Part shown: positions 1 through 8,233 of the stretch, in pieces
Numbering within the stretch: the stretch's first letter is position 1
Layout of the letters: every line of letters begins with the position of its first letter
Assembly: GCA_045600125.1 (NCBI GenBank)
Contig: JAZRXH010000061.1
Location: forward strand, 1 to 64,000
DNA: 64,000 nt
Reading direction: 5' to 3'
DNA from: SIG622 sp045600125
GTDB taxonomy: Bacteria; Bacillota; Clostridia; Oscillospirales; CAG-382
Made by a program: the position numbers and the translations under genes
The notes under the pieces: model-generated
What the model was told of the DNA's origin: nothing
What the model saw: the letters and a program-made list of their open reading frames with translations, nothing else
The model's database searches: none

Positions 1-403
1 CGTGCACCTGCTTGCCGGTCATGCCGGAATACTTGAGCGGATAGGCAATGTTCTCGAACACGGTGGAGCGCTCCAGCAGGTTGAAATGCTGGAAGATCAT
101 GCCGATGCCCTTGCGCATCTCGTTCAGCTGCTTTTCGCGCATGCGCTTTTCAACGCCGTTCTCCCTGATGAAGATCCTCCCATCGTGCAGGGTGATCTCG
201 CCGGAATCGTTGATGGAGATGCTGCCCGCATCGGGAGTCTCCAGCAGATTCAGACAGCGCACCAGCGTGGACTTGCCCGCGCCGGAGAGTCCGATGATGC
301 CGAAGATCTCGCCGTCGCATATGGAAAGATTGATGTCACGAAGAGCGACGATCTTTCCGTTCGCCGTATCGAATTCCTTCGACATATTGATAAGCTCGAT
401 CAT
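1..403 (-). CDS. metN: Methionine ABC transporter ATP-binding protein MetN (partial, 3' end outside window)
   Basis: The reading frame starts at the ATG complementary to 401-403 and runs off the window start, so only the first ~134 residues are present. The start is preceded by a good ribosome binding site (GGAGGTGA). A Walker A motif GLSGAGKST lies near residues 38-46, followed by LVRCLNLLE, and the Q-loop segment GMIFQHFNLLERSTVFENIA is close to the MetN family pattern. MetN powers high-affinity import of methionine together with permease MetI and lipoprotein MetQ, which are presumably beyond the window. The Met-rich leader ORF and terminator upstream support a methionine role. A polar amino acid importer ATPase is the alternative, but the FQHFNLL pattern and the leader favour MetN. 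Confidence 0.88.
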   Translation of the reverse strand, partial: MIELINMSKEFDTANGKIVALRDINLSICDGEIFGIIGLSGAGKSTLVRCLNLLETPDAGSISINDSGEITLHDGRIFIRENGVEKRMREKQLNEMRKGIGMIFQHFNLLERSTVFENIAYPLKYSGMTGKQVH

Positions 404-469
404 TGAGTCACCTCCGTATGTGAGTATTGCGAAGCAAAAGGGGTGTCCGATTCGGATGTATCGGTTTCA

Positions 470-503
470 AAAACAAAAGGTAGAAACCGTCCGGCTTCTA
501 CCC
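470..503 (-). terminator. Intrinsic terminator / attenuator ahead of metN
   Basis: On the minus strand GGTAGAAGCCG pairs with CGGTTTCTACC (forward 479-502), including one G-U pair, and is followed directly by TTTTGTTTTT. It lies between the leader ORF (stop at 524) and the metN start (403), so it must be read through for metN expression. This is the expected position for an attenuator. Confidence 0.85.
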
Positions 504-523
504 ATTCACAAAGCATTTCGCAA

Positions 524-637
524 TCAGGCAAAATCGGTACGGTATCCGGAAATAGCAGAAGTCATGCACATTCCCGCCATGGGCATGCACATCATCATCA
601 TTCCGTATCCGTCAGAAGCAGAAATAATGAAAGACAT
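524..637 (-). CDS. Methionine-rich leader peptide (37 aa), predicted attenuation sensor
   Basis: A 37-codon ORF starts at the ATG complementary to 635-637, with a ribosome binding site CGGAGGA a few bases upstream, and ends at TGA (524-526). Residues 13-25 read MMMMCMPMAGMCM: eight methionines and two cysteines in thirteen codons. It sits between a consensus promoter and an intrinsic terminator, about 120 nt ahead of metN. Such codon runs in leader ORFs are the signature of ribosome-mediated transcription attenuation, as in trp, his and ilv leaders. The segment CCGGATACC (forward 541-549, codons 30-33) can pair with the 5' arm of the terminator (GGTAGAAGCCGG), giving a candidate antiterminator. 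The peptide itself probably has no function after synthesis. The ORF and structures are seen; the mechanism is inferred. Confidence 0.8.
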   Translation of the reverse strand: MSFIISASDGYGMMMMCMPMAGMCMTSAISGYRTDFA

Positions 638-673
638 CCGTTTTCCTCCGTTCCCGAAAAATTACTTTATTGT

Positions 674-702
674 ATGATACCACAATATTCTTCTTTTGTC
701 AA
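674..702 (-). promoter_or_regulatory. Sigma-A promoter of the metN leader transcript
   Basis: On the minus strand, -35 TTGACA (697-702) and -10 TATCAT (674-679) are separated by 17 bp. Transcription would start near 667, about 30 nt before the leader ORF start. Confidence 0.85.
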
Positions 703-831
703 GCACAAATCGGCATTTTTCGCCCGGCTAAAGAAGCAGCTAAAGAAGCCATAGAAAAAACAGAAGCGGGAAGACGGGATTTTTCTCAGAGATGTTTTGA
801 AAAAGAAGGATTTTTTTCGCAAAAGTTTGAC

Positions 832-860
832 TTGCAAGTTTTGCCTTTTTGATGTAAAAT
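832..860 (+). promoter_or_regulatory. Probable promoter of the alpha-galactosidase gene
   Basis: TTGCAA (832-837) and TAAAAT (855-860) are 17 bp apart, about 100 nt upstream of the start at 958. The stretch 703-831 between this and the divergent metN promoter shows no convincing gene. Confidence 0.55.
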
Positions 861-957
861 CGGTATAGGCGATTTTCAAAGGAAAGAATGAAAGAATAAC
901 CGGAATCGCCCTAAAAAGCAGGAAACACGAATATATGAGGCACGGGGGGACTGTGGC

Positions 958-3087
958 ATGATAATCTACAACGAAGAAAAAAAGACATTCGTCATCGAAA
1001 CGGAAAAATGCGCCTATGTGTTCTGCATCGAGAAGTCGGGCTGCTTGAAAAATCTCTATTTCGGCGAAAAACTGAATGATTCCGAGGGATACCCGACAAG
1101 CTCCGAGCTGAGAAGCTTTTGCAGACACACCTATATGAGCGAGCGGAAGATCCGGGAGGAGTACCCGACCTACGGCGGCGTGTTTTTCTTTGAACCCTCT
1201 CTTGTGGCAGAGCTTCCCTTGGGCGTCTGCGATACCGAGCTCCGTTACGCTTCGCACGTCATTTCGGAGGACGGAAATCTTCTTGAGGTGACTATGAAGG
1301 ATGCGGCGTATCCGTTCTATGCAACGCTCATCTATCGTATTTACGAGGGCATTGACCTTATCGACAAGTCGGTGCGGGTGAAAAACGGCTGTGATGAGCC
1401 TGTTAAACTGCGGAGCCTTATGTCAGGCACGGTCTATCTCCCGGATAACCGAAAGCTCGGCATCACCACCATGTCCTCCCACTGGGGCAGGGAATACAAC
1501 CTGCAAAGGCAGGACTTTTCCGAGAAGAAGCACGTCATCGAGTCCCGTTCTCTGTATGCCGACAGCGAATATATGCCCTGGTTTGCCATCGACGACAATG
1601 CCGACGAGGAGCAGGGCGAGGTGTGGTTCGGTACGCTTCGCTGGCCGGGGAACTGGAAGATCTGCGCCGAGAAGACCTCCTCCGGCGTTTCCTACGTAAC
1701 GGCGGGGCTTAACGACTTCGACTTCTGCAAAACGCTGAGAAGCGGCGAGGAATTCACAAGTCCCGTTTTCAGCGTCGGCTATACGAGCGGCGGCTTCGGC
1801 TCTGCCTCCCGCATTTTCCACCGCTTCCAAAGAGAGGTATTTGCCCCGAGAGAGTGGGCGAAAAAGCCACTTCCCATCGTGTACAATGCATGGGCTGCCA
1901 TGGAGTTCAAAATCACGGCAGAGGCTCTGCTTCCCCTTGTGGATAAGGCGGCGGACCTCGGATGCGAGCTTTTCGTCGTGGACGACGGATGGTTCGGCAG
2001 CCGCAACGACGATACCTCGGGACTCGGCGACTGGTTCCCGAACCCGGTAAAATTCCCGGACGGTCTTCTTCCCATATCCGAAAAGTGCCACGCAAGAGGC
2101 ATGCTCTTCGGACTCTGGATCGAGCCGGAGATGGTGAGCACCGACAGCGATCTTTACCGGGCGCATCCCGATTGGATCATCGGACTTCCCGGAAGGGAAA
2201 AGGAGACCTTCCGGAATCAGCTCATGCTCAACGTTTCGCTTCCCTGCGTGCGGGATTATATGATCGACTGCATCGACAGGCTCATAGCGGATAATGCCCT
2301 CGACTATCTCAAATGGGACAGCAACCGCTATGTTTCCCAGCCCGGCTTTGCCGGCTGCGAAAATCCGGACGAGCGGCGGGAGATGTGGTACGGATACATC
2401 GAGAATATGCTCTCGGTGTTCCGCTTTGTCAAGGAAAAATACCCCCACGTGATCATTGAAAACTGCGCCGCCGGCGGGATGCGGAGCGAGCTTTCTCTCG
2501 GCGAATTCTGTTCACGCATCAACCGCTCGGACAATCAGGACCCCCGGGACGCTCTTTTCCTCCACGAAGGCTTTACTCAGCTTCACCGTTCCCGCTCGGC
2601 GGGCGGCGGATGCCATATTGCCGGGGTGCAGGGAGGTCTGAACGACCGCTTTACGAATATCCCCTTCAAGGCGCACGTGGGCATGATGGGCTCGCTTTCG
2701 GTGGGCTTCGACCTGCGAAAGCTTTCGGATGAAACATTCAGTGAAATAAAGGAGCTTCTCGCTTTCCACAAGAAGATCCGGGACACCGTACAGAACGGCG
2801 AGATGTACCGCCTCGTGTCGCCGAGAAACACGGGCGGCGAATACTCCGTCTTCGAGTTCGTTTCGCAGGATAAGAGCGAAGCCGTGCTGTTCTGCTTCGG
2901 CATCAATATTTCCATGTACCGCTCCTTCCCGAGCGTCAAGCTCCTTGGGCTTTGCGATGAAGCGATCTACGAAACCGAGGGAAGACGCCCGGCGTCCGGC
3001 GAGGCGCTTCGCAAGGTGGGCTTTGATATCAATCCCCTTATCGGCGATTACGACAGCCGTGTGTTCGTATTGAAGAGAAAAAATTGA
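958..3087 (+). CDS. Alpha-galactosidase, glycoside hydrolase family 36
   Basis: The 709-residue protein has the normal length of bacterial GH36 alpha-galactosidases. These remove terminal alpha-1,6-galactose from raffinose-type or galactomannan oligosaccharides. The N-terminal half matches the family beta-sandwich. The catalytic barrel contains FVVDDGWFG, then YLKWDSNR with the likely nucleophile D454, ENCAAGGMRSE, and RSDNQDP with the likely acid/base D525. There is no signal peptide, so it should act in the cytoplasm on imported oligosaccharides. The start ATG at 958 follows a GGGGGA ribosome binding site. The downstream GH2 beta-mannosidase-like gene suggests galactomannan-derived substrates. 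Substrate preference within GH36 cannot be fixed from sequence alone. Confidence 0.93.
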   Translation: MIIYNEEKKTFVIETEKCAYVFCIEKSGCLKNLYFGEKLNDSEGYPTSSELRSFCRHTYMSERKIREEYPTYGGVFFFEPSLVAELPLGVCDTELRYASHVISEDGNLLEVTMKDAAYPFYATLIYRIYEGIDLIDKSVRVKNGCDEPVKLRSLMSGTVYLPDNRKLGITTMSSHWGREYNLQRQDFSEKKHVIESRSLYADSEYMPWFAIDDNADEEQGEVWFGTLRWPGNWKICAEKTSSGVSYVTAGLNDFDFCKTLRSGEEFTSPVFSVGYTSGGFGSASRIFHRFQREVFAPREWAKKPLPIVYNAWAAMEFKITAEALLPLVDKAADLGCELFVVDDGWFGSRNDDTSGLGDWFPNPVKFPDGLLPISEKCHARGMLFGLWIEPEMVSTDSDLYRAHPDWIIGLPGREKETFRNQLMLNVSLPCVRDYMIDCIDRLIADNALDYLKWDSNRYVSQPGFAGCENPDERREMWYGYIENMLSVFRFVKEKYPHVIIENCAAGGMRSELSLGEFCSRINRSDNQDPRDALFLHEGFTQLHRSRSAGGGCHIAGVQGGLNDRFTNIPFKAHVGMMGSLSVGFDLRKLSDETFSEIKELLAFHKKIRDTVQNGEMYRLVSPRNTGGEYSVFEFVSQDKSEAVLFCFGINISMYRSFPSVKLLGLCDEAIYETEGRRPASGEALRKVGFDINPLIGDYDSRVFVLKRKN

Positions 3088-3107
3088 TTCTGACTTAGTT
3101 AAATGAC

Positions 3108-3136
3108 TTGACAAACTGATGAATTCGGTGTAGAAT
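3108..3136 (+). promoter_or_regulatory. Sigma-A promoter of the cupin / GH2 genes
   Basis: TTGACA (3108-3113) and TAGAAT (3131-3136) with a 17-bp spacer lie 40 bp before the cupin start. The downstream genes can therefore be transcribed independently of the alpha-galactosidase gene. Confidence 0.75.
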
Positions 3137-3175
3137 GGAATTGCAAAAGCGAAAAAAGGGAGGAGATCCGTAAGC

Positions 3176-3541
3176 ATGGAAGGACTCGATATACTCGACT
3201 ATACCGGCGAGGGCTATAAAAAAGTCATGAGCTTCGGCGCATGGCGGGTGGCATATCTCAATTATGCGCCGCGATTCGACCGGGACTATTTTACGAAGCT
3301 CGAACGGCACAACCTGACCGACGAGGTATTCGTTCTCGTAAACGGCTCGGCGTCGCTCTTTATCGGCGAGAAGATGGAAAAGGTGCCGATGGAGCCGCTG
3401 AAAATCTACAACGTCCGCGCGGGGACTTATCACGCCATCGACGTCAGCCGTGACGCAAGGGTGCTGGTGGTCGAAAACGAGGACACAAGCCCCGACAACA
3501 CGGATTTCATCTATTTCGAGCCGCTCAAAAAGAGCGAATGA
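3176..3541 (+). CDS. Small single-domain cupin protein
   Basis: The 121-residue protein looks like one cupin barrel. ERHNLTDEVFVLVNGSA resembles cupin motif 1 (a His/Glu metal or ligand-binding strand), and YNVRAGTYHAIDVS resembles motif 2 with its histidine. No second domain or signal peptide is visible. GGAGGAG precedes the ATG. It sits between alpha-galactosidase and a beta-mannosidase-like gene, behind its own promoter. Proteins of this type often bind or isomerise sugars or small ligands, but no specific reaction can be assigned. A sugar-related role is inferred from neighbours only. Confidence 0.75.
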   Translation: MEGLDILDYTGEGYKKVMSFGAWRVAYLNYAPRFDRDYFTKLERHNLTDEVFVLVNGSASLFIGEKMEKVPMEPLKIYNVRAGTYHAIDVSRDARVLVVENEDTSPDNTDFIYFEPLKKSE

Positions 3542-3601
3542 TGCGGATTTCTTTGCCATCGTGCAAAAAAATATAAATATCAAGGACGGAAGGACGACGT
3601 T

Positions 3602-5899
3602 ATGAAAAAAATCAGTCTGAACGGTGAATGGTCTCTGTACTTCTATGACAGAGAAAAAATGAGCATCATGGACCCCGACGTATTAAAGGTTTCGGATATA
3701 CAGAAGGTCACAGCCATAGTCCCCGGCGACACGTATCTCGATCTTTCAAGAGCGGGGATCCTTCCCGCCGACCTTTTCAAGGGAATGAACATACGGGAAA
3801 CCGAGCTTTACGAAAACTACGACTGGTGGTATGAAAAGGAATTCGACTTCGAAGGCGAGATCCCCGAAAAGATCACCCTCGACTTCGGCGGCGTGGACTG
3901 CCTTGCGGAATACTACCTCAACGGCGAGCTCTTCGGTACCAGTGAGAATATGTTTATGGCGCAGTCTTTTGACGTGACCGACTATCTGAAGCCCGGAAAG
4001 AACCTTCTGCAGATCAAGCTTTCTTCCGTCATCAACGCTGCCTATAACGGCAGCTACGACAACGCCTTTTACGAAAGCGCCGCCTTCTGGGGACATTGCC
4101 TCGACGCCTCCAATATCCGTAAGCCTCCGCATTCCTACGGCTGGGACATCATGTGCCGCTGTGTGACCTACGGCCTTTGGAAGGACGTGGAGCTGGTCGT
4201 TCACGACAGGTACGAGTTTGTACAGACCTACGTTGTCACCGAGGAGCTGAACCGGGATAAGAACTATGCGGAAATGCGCCTCATGTACGAGCTTTCCATG
4301 CCGATCAAGCACCGGGACGATAACTGCGAGATCGAGATCTCCGGTTCCTGCGGCGACTCGAAATTCTATGCAAAGAAATGGTCCTGCTACAAGACCGGGG
4401 ACGTGACCTTCGGCATCGGCAACGCAAAGCTCTGGTGGCCCCACGGCTACGGCGAGCCGAATCTCTATAACGCCAAGATCCGCTACCTTGTGAACGGAGA
4501 GTGCGTTGCCGAAAAGGACGTTTCCTTCGGCGTAAGGACCGCAAGGCTGGATATGACGGAAATCACCGACGGCAAAAACGGACGCTTCTGCTTCGTGGTG
4601 AACGGCGTGGATATCCTTGCCCTCGGTACCAACTGGGTGCCTCTCGACGCCTTCCATTCGAGAGATATCGAGCGTGTGGACAAGGCGATGGAAATGGCGC
4701 ACGACCTTGAGTGCAACATCATCCGCTGCTGGGGCGGAAACGTCTACGAGAGCGACCGCTTCTATGAGCTGTGCGACAAGTACGGCATCATGGTATGGCA
4801 GGACTTCGGCATGGCTTGCGCCCATTATCCCATGACAAGCGATTTCTGCGAAAGGATCCGTGCCGAGGTGAAGTGGGTGGTACAGACCCGACGTCAGCAC
4901 CCGTGTATCGTCCTTTGGGCAGGCGACAATGAGGTCGACCAGATGCTGAACCATCATAAGCTGGGCATCGACCCCCAGACCAATAAGGTCACCCGTGAAT
5001 ACATCCCGGACGAGATCCGTCGTCACGACTGCGCAAGATCCTATATTCCCAGCTCGCCCTTCGTTCCCACCTCACTCTTCAAGACCCGGGACGACCTCCG
5101 TTTTGCACCCGAAAACCACATCTGGGGTCCCCGTGACTACTTCAAGAGCAAATTCTATACCACGAATAACGCCCACTTCATCAGCGAATGCGGCTACCAC
5201 GGCTGTCCCGGCAGAAAGTCGGTGGAGAAATTCATCGACGCCGATTCGGTATGGAAGTACCCGAACGAGCAGTGGATCCTCCATTCCAGCGAACAGCACG
5301 GAAGACCCGACAGATGTATGCTGATGGAAAAGCAGGTAAGGCAGTTCTTCGGCATGGTGCCGGACGACCTCGATAACTTCGCCATCGCATCACAGATATC
5401 GCAGGCGGAGGCGGATAAGTTCTTCATCGAGCGGATGCGCTGCGGAAAGCCCACTAAGAGCGGCGTGATCTGGTGGAACCTGGTGGACGGCTGGCCCGAA
5501 TTCTCCGACGCCATCGTGGATTACTACTATGAAAAGAAGCTCGCCTACGACTATATCAAGGTCAGTCAGAAGCCCGTCTGCCTCATGTTCGACGAGATCG
5601 ACAACTGGGGCATCACCCTTGTGGCGGACAACAATACGCTTTCTACCGTTTCGGGTACCTATGAGGTGCTGGACGGCGAGACCGACGAGGTACTCGCAAA
5701 AGGCGGCTTCCGCATTTCTCCCAACGCCAATACCCGCCTTTGCAAGCTGAACTTTATGTACTCCGAAAAGAAGCTCTTCCTCATAAAGTGGAAGACCGAA
5801 AACGGCGAGGAAGGGCAGAACCATTATCTTGCAGGGCTCCCGCCCTTCGACTTTGAAAAGGTTAAGAACATGATCCCGAAGATCACCGGCAAAAACTGA
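3602..5899 (+). CDS. Glycoside hydrolase family 2 protein, beta-mannosidase-like
   Basis: The 765-residue enzyme begins with a GH2 jelly-roll (LNGEWSLYFYDREK, DWWYEKEFDF), continues through an immunoglobulin-like domain and ends in a TIM barrel. The barrel has GTNWVPLDAF, IIRCWGGNVYE, the probable acid/base glutamate E444 in WAGDNEVD and the probable nucleophile E529 in ISECGYHG. The WVPLDAF and WAGDNE patterns point to beta-mannosidase rather than beta-galactosidase or glucuronidase. It lacks a secretion signal. With the upstream GH36 it could dismantle imported galactosyl-manno-oligosaccharides: the GH36 trims galactose and this enzyme removes mannose. The ATG at 3602 is preceded by AAGGACGGAAGG. 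Confidence 0.88.
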   Translation: MKKISLNGEWSLYFYDREKMSIMDPDVLKVSDIQKVTAIVPGDTYLDLSRAGILPADLFKGMNIRETELYENYDWWYEKEFDFEGEIPEKITLDFGGVDCLAEYYLNGELFGTSENMFMAQSFDVTDYLKPGKNLLQIKLSSVINAAYNGSYDNAFYESAAFWGHCLDASNIRKPPHSYGWDIMCRCVTYGLWKDVELVVHDRYEFVQTYVVTEELNRDKNYAEMRLMYELSMPIKHRDDNCEIEISGSCGDSKFYAKKWSCYKTGDVTFGIGNAKLWWPHGYGEPNLYNAKIRYLVNGECVAEKDVSFGVRTARLDMTEITDGKNGRFCFVVNGVDILALGTNWVPLDAFHSRDIERVDKAMEMAHDLECNIIRCWGGNVYESDRFYELCDKYGIMVWQDFGMACAHYPMTSDFCERIRAEVKWVVQTRRQHPCIVLWAGDNEVDQMLNHHKLGIDPQTNKVTREYIPDEIRRHDCARSYIPSSPFVPTSLFKTRDDLRFAPENHIWGPRDYFKSKFYTTNNAHFISECGYHGCPGRKSVEKFIDADSVWKYPNEQWILHSSEQHGRPDRCMLMEKQVRQFFGMVPDDLDNFAIASQISQAEADKFFIERMRCGKPTKSGVIWWNLVDGWPEFSDAIVDYYYEKKLAYDYIKVSQKPVCLMFDEIDNWGITLVADNNTLSTVSGTYEVLDGETDEVLAKGGFRISPNANTRLCKLNFMYSEKKLFLIKWKTENGEEGQNHYLAGLPPFDFEKVKNMIPKITGKN

Positions 5900-5938
5900 T
5901 TTTCCGGTCGGCATTTTCTGTTTCCCCATGGTGAAAAA

Positions 5939-6583
5939 TTGAGTATTCTGAATTTTCTACGTAAGATTTCCGTAAAAAAAGCACTCCTTTGCGTCCTCGG
6001 CAGCGCCATCCTTGCCTTCGGTCTTTACAACATCCATTCGATATCCGATGTGACCGAGGGCGGCGTTTTGGGGCTTGTGCTGCTTCTTGAGCACGCTTTC
6101 GGCGTTTCGCCGTCTTTGACCTCGATCCTTCTCAATATCGCCTGCTTTGCGTTCGGCGCCTTTGTCCTCGGCGCAGGCTTTATTCTGTATTCGGCGATAT
6201 CGGCGGCGTCCTTTTCGGCTTTTTACGCTCTTTTCGAGCATTTTCCTCGTGTATATCCCGGAATTGCCGAACATCCGCTTCCTGCTGCCATCATCGGCGC
6301 CGTCTTTGTCGGCGTAGGCGTGGGACTGTGTGTGAGAGCCGGAGGCGCTCCCACGGGGGACGACGCCCTTGCCATGGGAATGGCAAAAAAGACGGGCGTC
6401 CGGATCGAACTTGTATATCTTGTCTCCGACCTTGCCGTGCTGATCCTGTCGCTCACCTATATTCCCGTAAAGAGGATCCTTTATTCTCTTTTGACCGTGG
6501 TTCTGTCGGGGCAGATCATCGGCTTTTTCGAGAGATTGAATAAAGTCGGCAATGAGGGAACAAGAAGCGGCAAGAACAAATAA
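5939..6583 (+). CDS. YitT family integral membrane protein
   Basis: This ~214-residue protein is mostly hydrophobic, with about five or six predicted membrane segments. The family pattern is clear in the opening region (LGSAILAFGLYNIHSIS, then TEGGVLGLVLLLEH) and in GGAPTGDDALAM. YitT proteins are conserved Bacillota membrane proteins of unknown transport role. The usual C-terminal DUF2179 domain is absent, so this is the short form. No ATG is available in frame; TTG at 5939, with GGTGA a few bases upstream, is the best start. It follows the GH2 gene by 39 bp and may be cotranscribed. Confidence 0.8.
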   Translation: MSILNFLRKISVKKALLCVLGSAILAFGLYNIHSISDVTEGGVLGLVLLLEHAFGVSPSLTSILLNIACFAFGAFVLGAGFILYSAISAASFSAFYALFEHFPRVYPGIAEHPLPAAIIGAVFVGVGVGLCVRAGGAPTGDDALAMGMAKKTGVRIELVYLVSDLAVLILSLTYIPVKRILYSLLTVVLSGQIIGFFERLNKVGNEGTRSGKNK

Positions 6584-6636
6584 AAACAAAAAAGTGCAGA
6601 CCGTCCGCTGCCCGGAAGTCTGCAAAAGAAAGCGCC

Positions 6637-7086
6637 TCAACGAAATAGATCCCTTTCGGGATTCAATCCAAAAGGAATTTAATACCGAAGGGATTCGTGA
6701 AATGCGCTTCGCACTTGAAATACGCCTACGGCGTGTGAAACGTGCCTTCGGCACGTGAAAAGTGAAGAGTGAAGAGATGAGTTCTGCGAAAACTTTCACT
6801 CAGAGCAACACTGTGCGAAGTGAGTTCTCGATTTGCCTGCGGCGGCTCCCCGCAGGACTTATTTCATTTCACATTCGGGCATTGTTCGAATATTTCACAG
6901 TGGCGAAAAGCCGTTATTTCACATTTGCGCAAAGTGCAATATTTCACCGTTAGGATTATTTATGAAATTCCTGCTTGTCACAGCAATAGACAAAACACCT
7001 GCCGATAAAGAGTATTTGGCTCTCCATCAGCAGGTGCTTCTTTTTTTAATGATTGACTGTTCTTTAGAATCCCGTCAATTTTGCCG
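6637..7086 (+). repeat. Dispersed palindromic repeat, copy 1
   Basis: This 450-bp noncoding stretch lies between convergent genes. It begins TCAACGAAAT. A row of short palindromes such as TGCGCTTCGCA, ACGCCTACGGCGT and ACGTGCCTTCGGCACGT is separated by TGAAA/TTTCAC spacers. A second row (about 6870-6950) includes ATTTCACATTCGGGCA and TTTGCGCAAAGTGCAA. It ends with a long hairpin (AAACACCTG...CAGGTGCTT, about 6993-7040) and a T tract, then a weaker ATTGAC/GTCAAT hairpin. An inverted, clearly related copy lies at 41915-42230. Short ORFs across it (for example from 6961) are probably not real because the other copy breaks the frame. Confidence 0.8.
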
Positions 7087-7121
7087 GCGGCGCTTTACTT
7101 TATCTGTCTTGCAGTCTGAGA

Positions 7122-7766
7122 TCAATAGTTCTCTGCGTGTACCTCAAAGTAAGCCTTGGGATGTGCGCAAACGGGGCATACCTCGGGAGCCTTGGTGCCG
7201 ACAACGATGTGCCCGCAGTTACGGCATTCCCAAACCTTGACCTCGCTCTTCTCAAATACGGCGGCGGTCTCTACGTTCCTGAGGAGGGCACGGTATCTTT
7301 CCTCGTGCTTCTTCTCGATGGCTGCAACGCCGCGGAACTTTGCCGCAAGCTCCGGGAAGCCTTCTTCCTCGGCAGTCTTTGCGAAGCCCTCGTACATATC
7401 GGTCCACTCGTAGTTCTCACCGTCTGCGGCAGCAGCCAGATCCACGGCGGTACTCACGATGCCGGAGAGCTCCTTGAACCACATCTTGGCGTGTTCCTTT
7501 TCGTTGTCGGCGGTCTTGAGGAAGAGAGCGGAGATCTGCTCGAAGCCTTCCTTCTTGGCGGTCGATGCAAAGTAGGTGTACTTGTTTCTTGCCTGGGACT
7601 CACCGGCAAAAGCGGCCTCCAGATTCTTTTCGGTCTGGGTTCCGGCATACTTGCTGCCGAGAAGCTCCAGCTTCTCTCCGCTTGCCTTGCAAGCCGGGCA
7701 TACGGGGGTCTCTCCATCGTTTACGGTAAATACTTTACCGCAGATCTTGCACTTGTAAGTTTTCAT
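7122..7766 (-). CDS. rbr: Rubrerythrin with rubredoxin-like centres at both ends
   Basis: Rubrerythrin reduces hydrogen peroxide in anaerobes using electrons passed through a rubredoxin-type iron site. The 214-residue protein has an N-terminal CxxC/CxxC iron-binding module (KCKICGKVF, CPACKASG, about residues 5-30). A four-helix diiron domain follows, with AGESQARNKY, DNEKEHAKMWF and IEKKHEERY supplying the Glu/His ligands. A C-terminal rubredoxin (ECRNCGHI, CPVCAHPKAYFEV) completes it. Classical rubrerythrin has only the C-terminal rubredoxin, so this is an extended form. It follows perR by 57 bp on the same strand with AGGAGAG before its ATG, and is probably under the PerR-type operator upstream of perR. 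Confidence 0.93.
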   Translation of the reverse strand: MKTYKCKICGKVFTVNDGETPVCPACKASGEKLELLGSKYAGTQTEKNLEAAFAGESQARNKYTYFASTAKKEGFEQISALFLKTADNEKEHAKMWFKELSGIVSTAVDLAAAADGENYEWTDMYEGFAKTAEEEGFPELAAKFRGVAAIEKKHEERYRALLRNVETAAVFEKSEVKVWECRNCGHIVVGTKAPEVCPVCAHPKAYFEVHAENY

Positions 7767-7823
7767 GATAAACTCTCCTTTACTAAGATGAAATATAAAA
7801 AAACAAGGTATTGACCGGAGACC

Positions 7824-8222
7824 TTACGATGTCCCGGCGCTTTTCTTTCGGCATTCGCAGCAGGTACCCGAGAATTCGATGCCGGTCGAAACGATCTCAA
7901 AGCCGGTATCATGCATGATATGCGATAGATACTCTTCCGGCAAGGGGTAGTCCTCCACGTCTATGATCGTTCCGCAGCTCGTGCAGACGGCATGAGGATG
8001 ATCCTTTGCATTTCCGTCGTAGCGCTCGTTTCCGTCCACATTGCCTACCGTGCGGATGAGTCCAGCCTCTTTCAGCTGACCGAGATTTCTGTACACGGTG
8101 GCAAGGCTGAGATCGGGGAGCTTGGGTTTCAGCTGCGTATAGATCCAATCGGCTGTGGGATGGCTTTTGGTGGCGCGCAGGCAGTCAAGAATTGCCTGTC
8201 GTTTTTTACTGTACCGTTCCAT
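7824..8222 (-). CDS. perR: Fur-family peroxide-responsive repressor PerR
   Basis: This 132-residue Fur-family regulator has an N-terminal winged helix (KSHPTADWIYTQLKPKLPD, LATVYRNLGQLKEAG). The metal-sensing domain has HPHAVCTSCG and a second CxxC near the C-terminus (TCCEC), giving the structural zinc site. The RNLGQL recognition helix and organisation match PerR, which senses peroxide through iron-catalysed histidine oxidation. The ATG at 8222 is chosen over an upstream TTG (8243) because AGAGGT stands just before it. It heads an operon with rubrerythrin and has an inverted repeat in its own promoter, consistent with autoregulation. Fur or Zur are less likely given the linked rbr gene. Confidence 0.88.
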   Translation of the reverse strand: MERYSKKRQAILDCLRATKSHPTADWIYTQLKPKLPDLSLATVYRNLGQLKEAGLIRTVGNVDGNERYDGNAKDHPHAVCTSCGTIIDVEDYPLPEEYLSHIMHDTGFEIVSTGIEFSGTCCECRKKSAGTS

Positions 8223-8233
8223 AATACCTCTTA

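Noticed and set aside
404..660. A SAM riboswitch or Met T-box upstream of metN
   Set aside because: No SAM-I core motifs or T-box specifier/NCCA-binding sequence were found; the region is explained by a short Met-rich ORF and one terminator.
1423..2448. Long minus-strand reading frame of 341 codons
   Set aside because: It lies opposite the GH36 gene, shows no family motif and has no ribosome binding site; it is a codon-bias shadow.
6640..6760. CRISPR array
   Set aside because: The repeated units are different short palindromes with tiny fixed spacers, not identical repeats with unique spacers, and no cas genes are present.
6833..7240. Small coding genes within repeat copy 1, such as a 135-codon frame
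   Set aside because: The second repeat copy interrupts the frame early, and conservation follows hairpins instead of codons.
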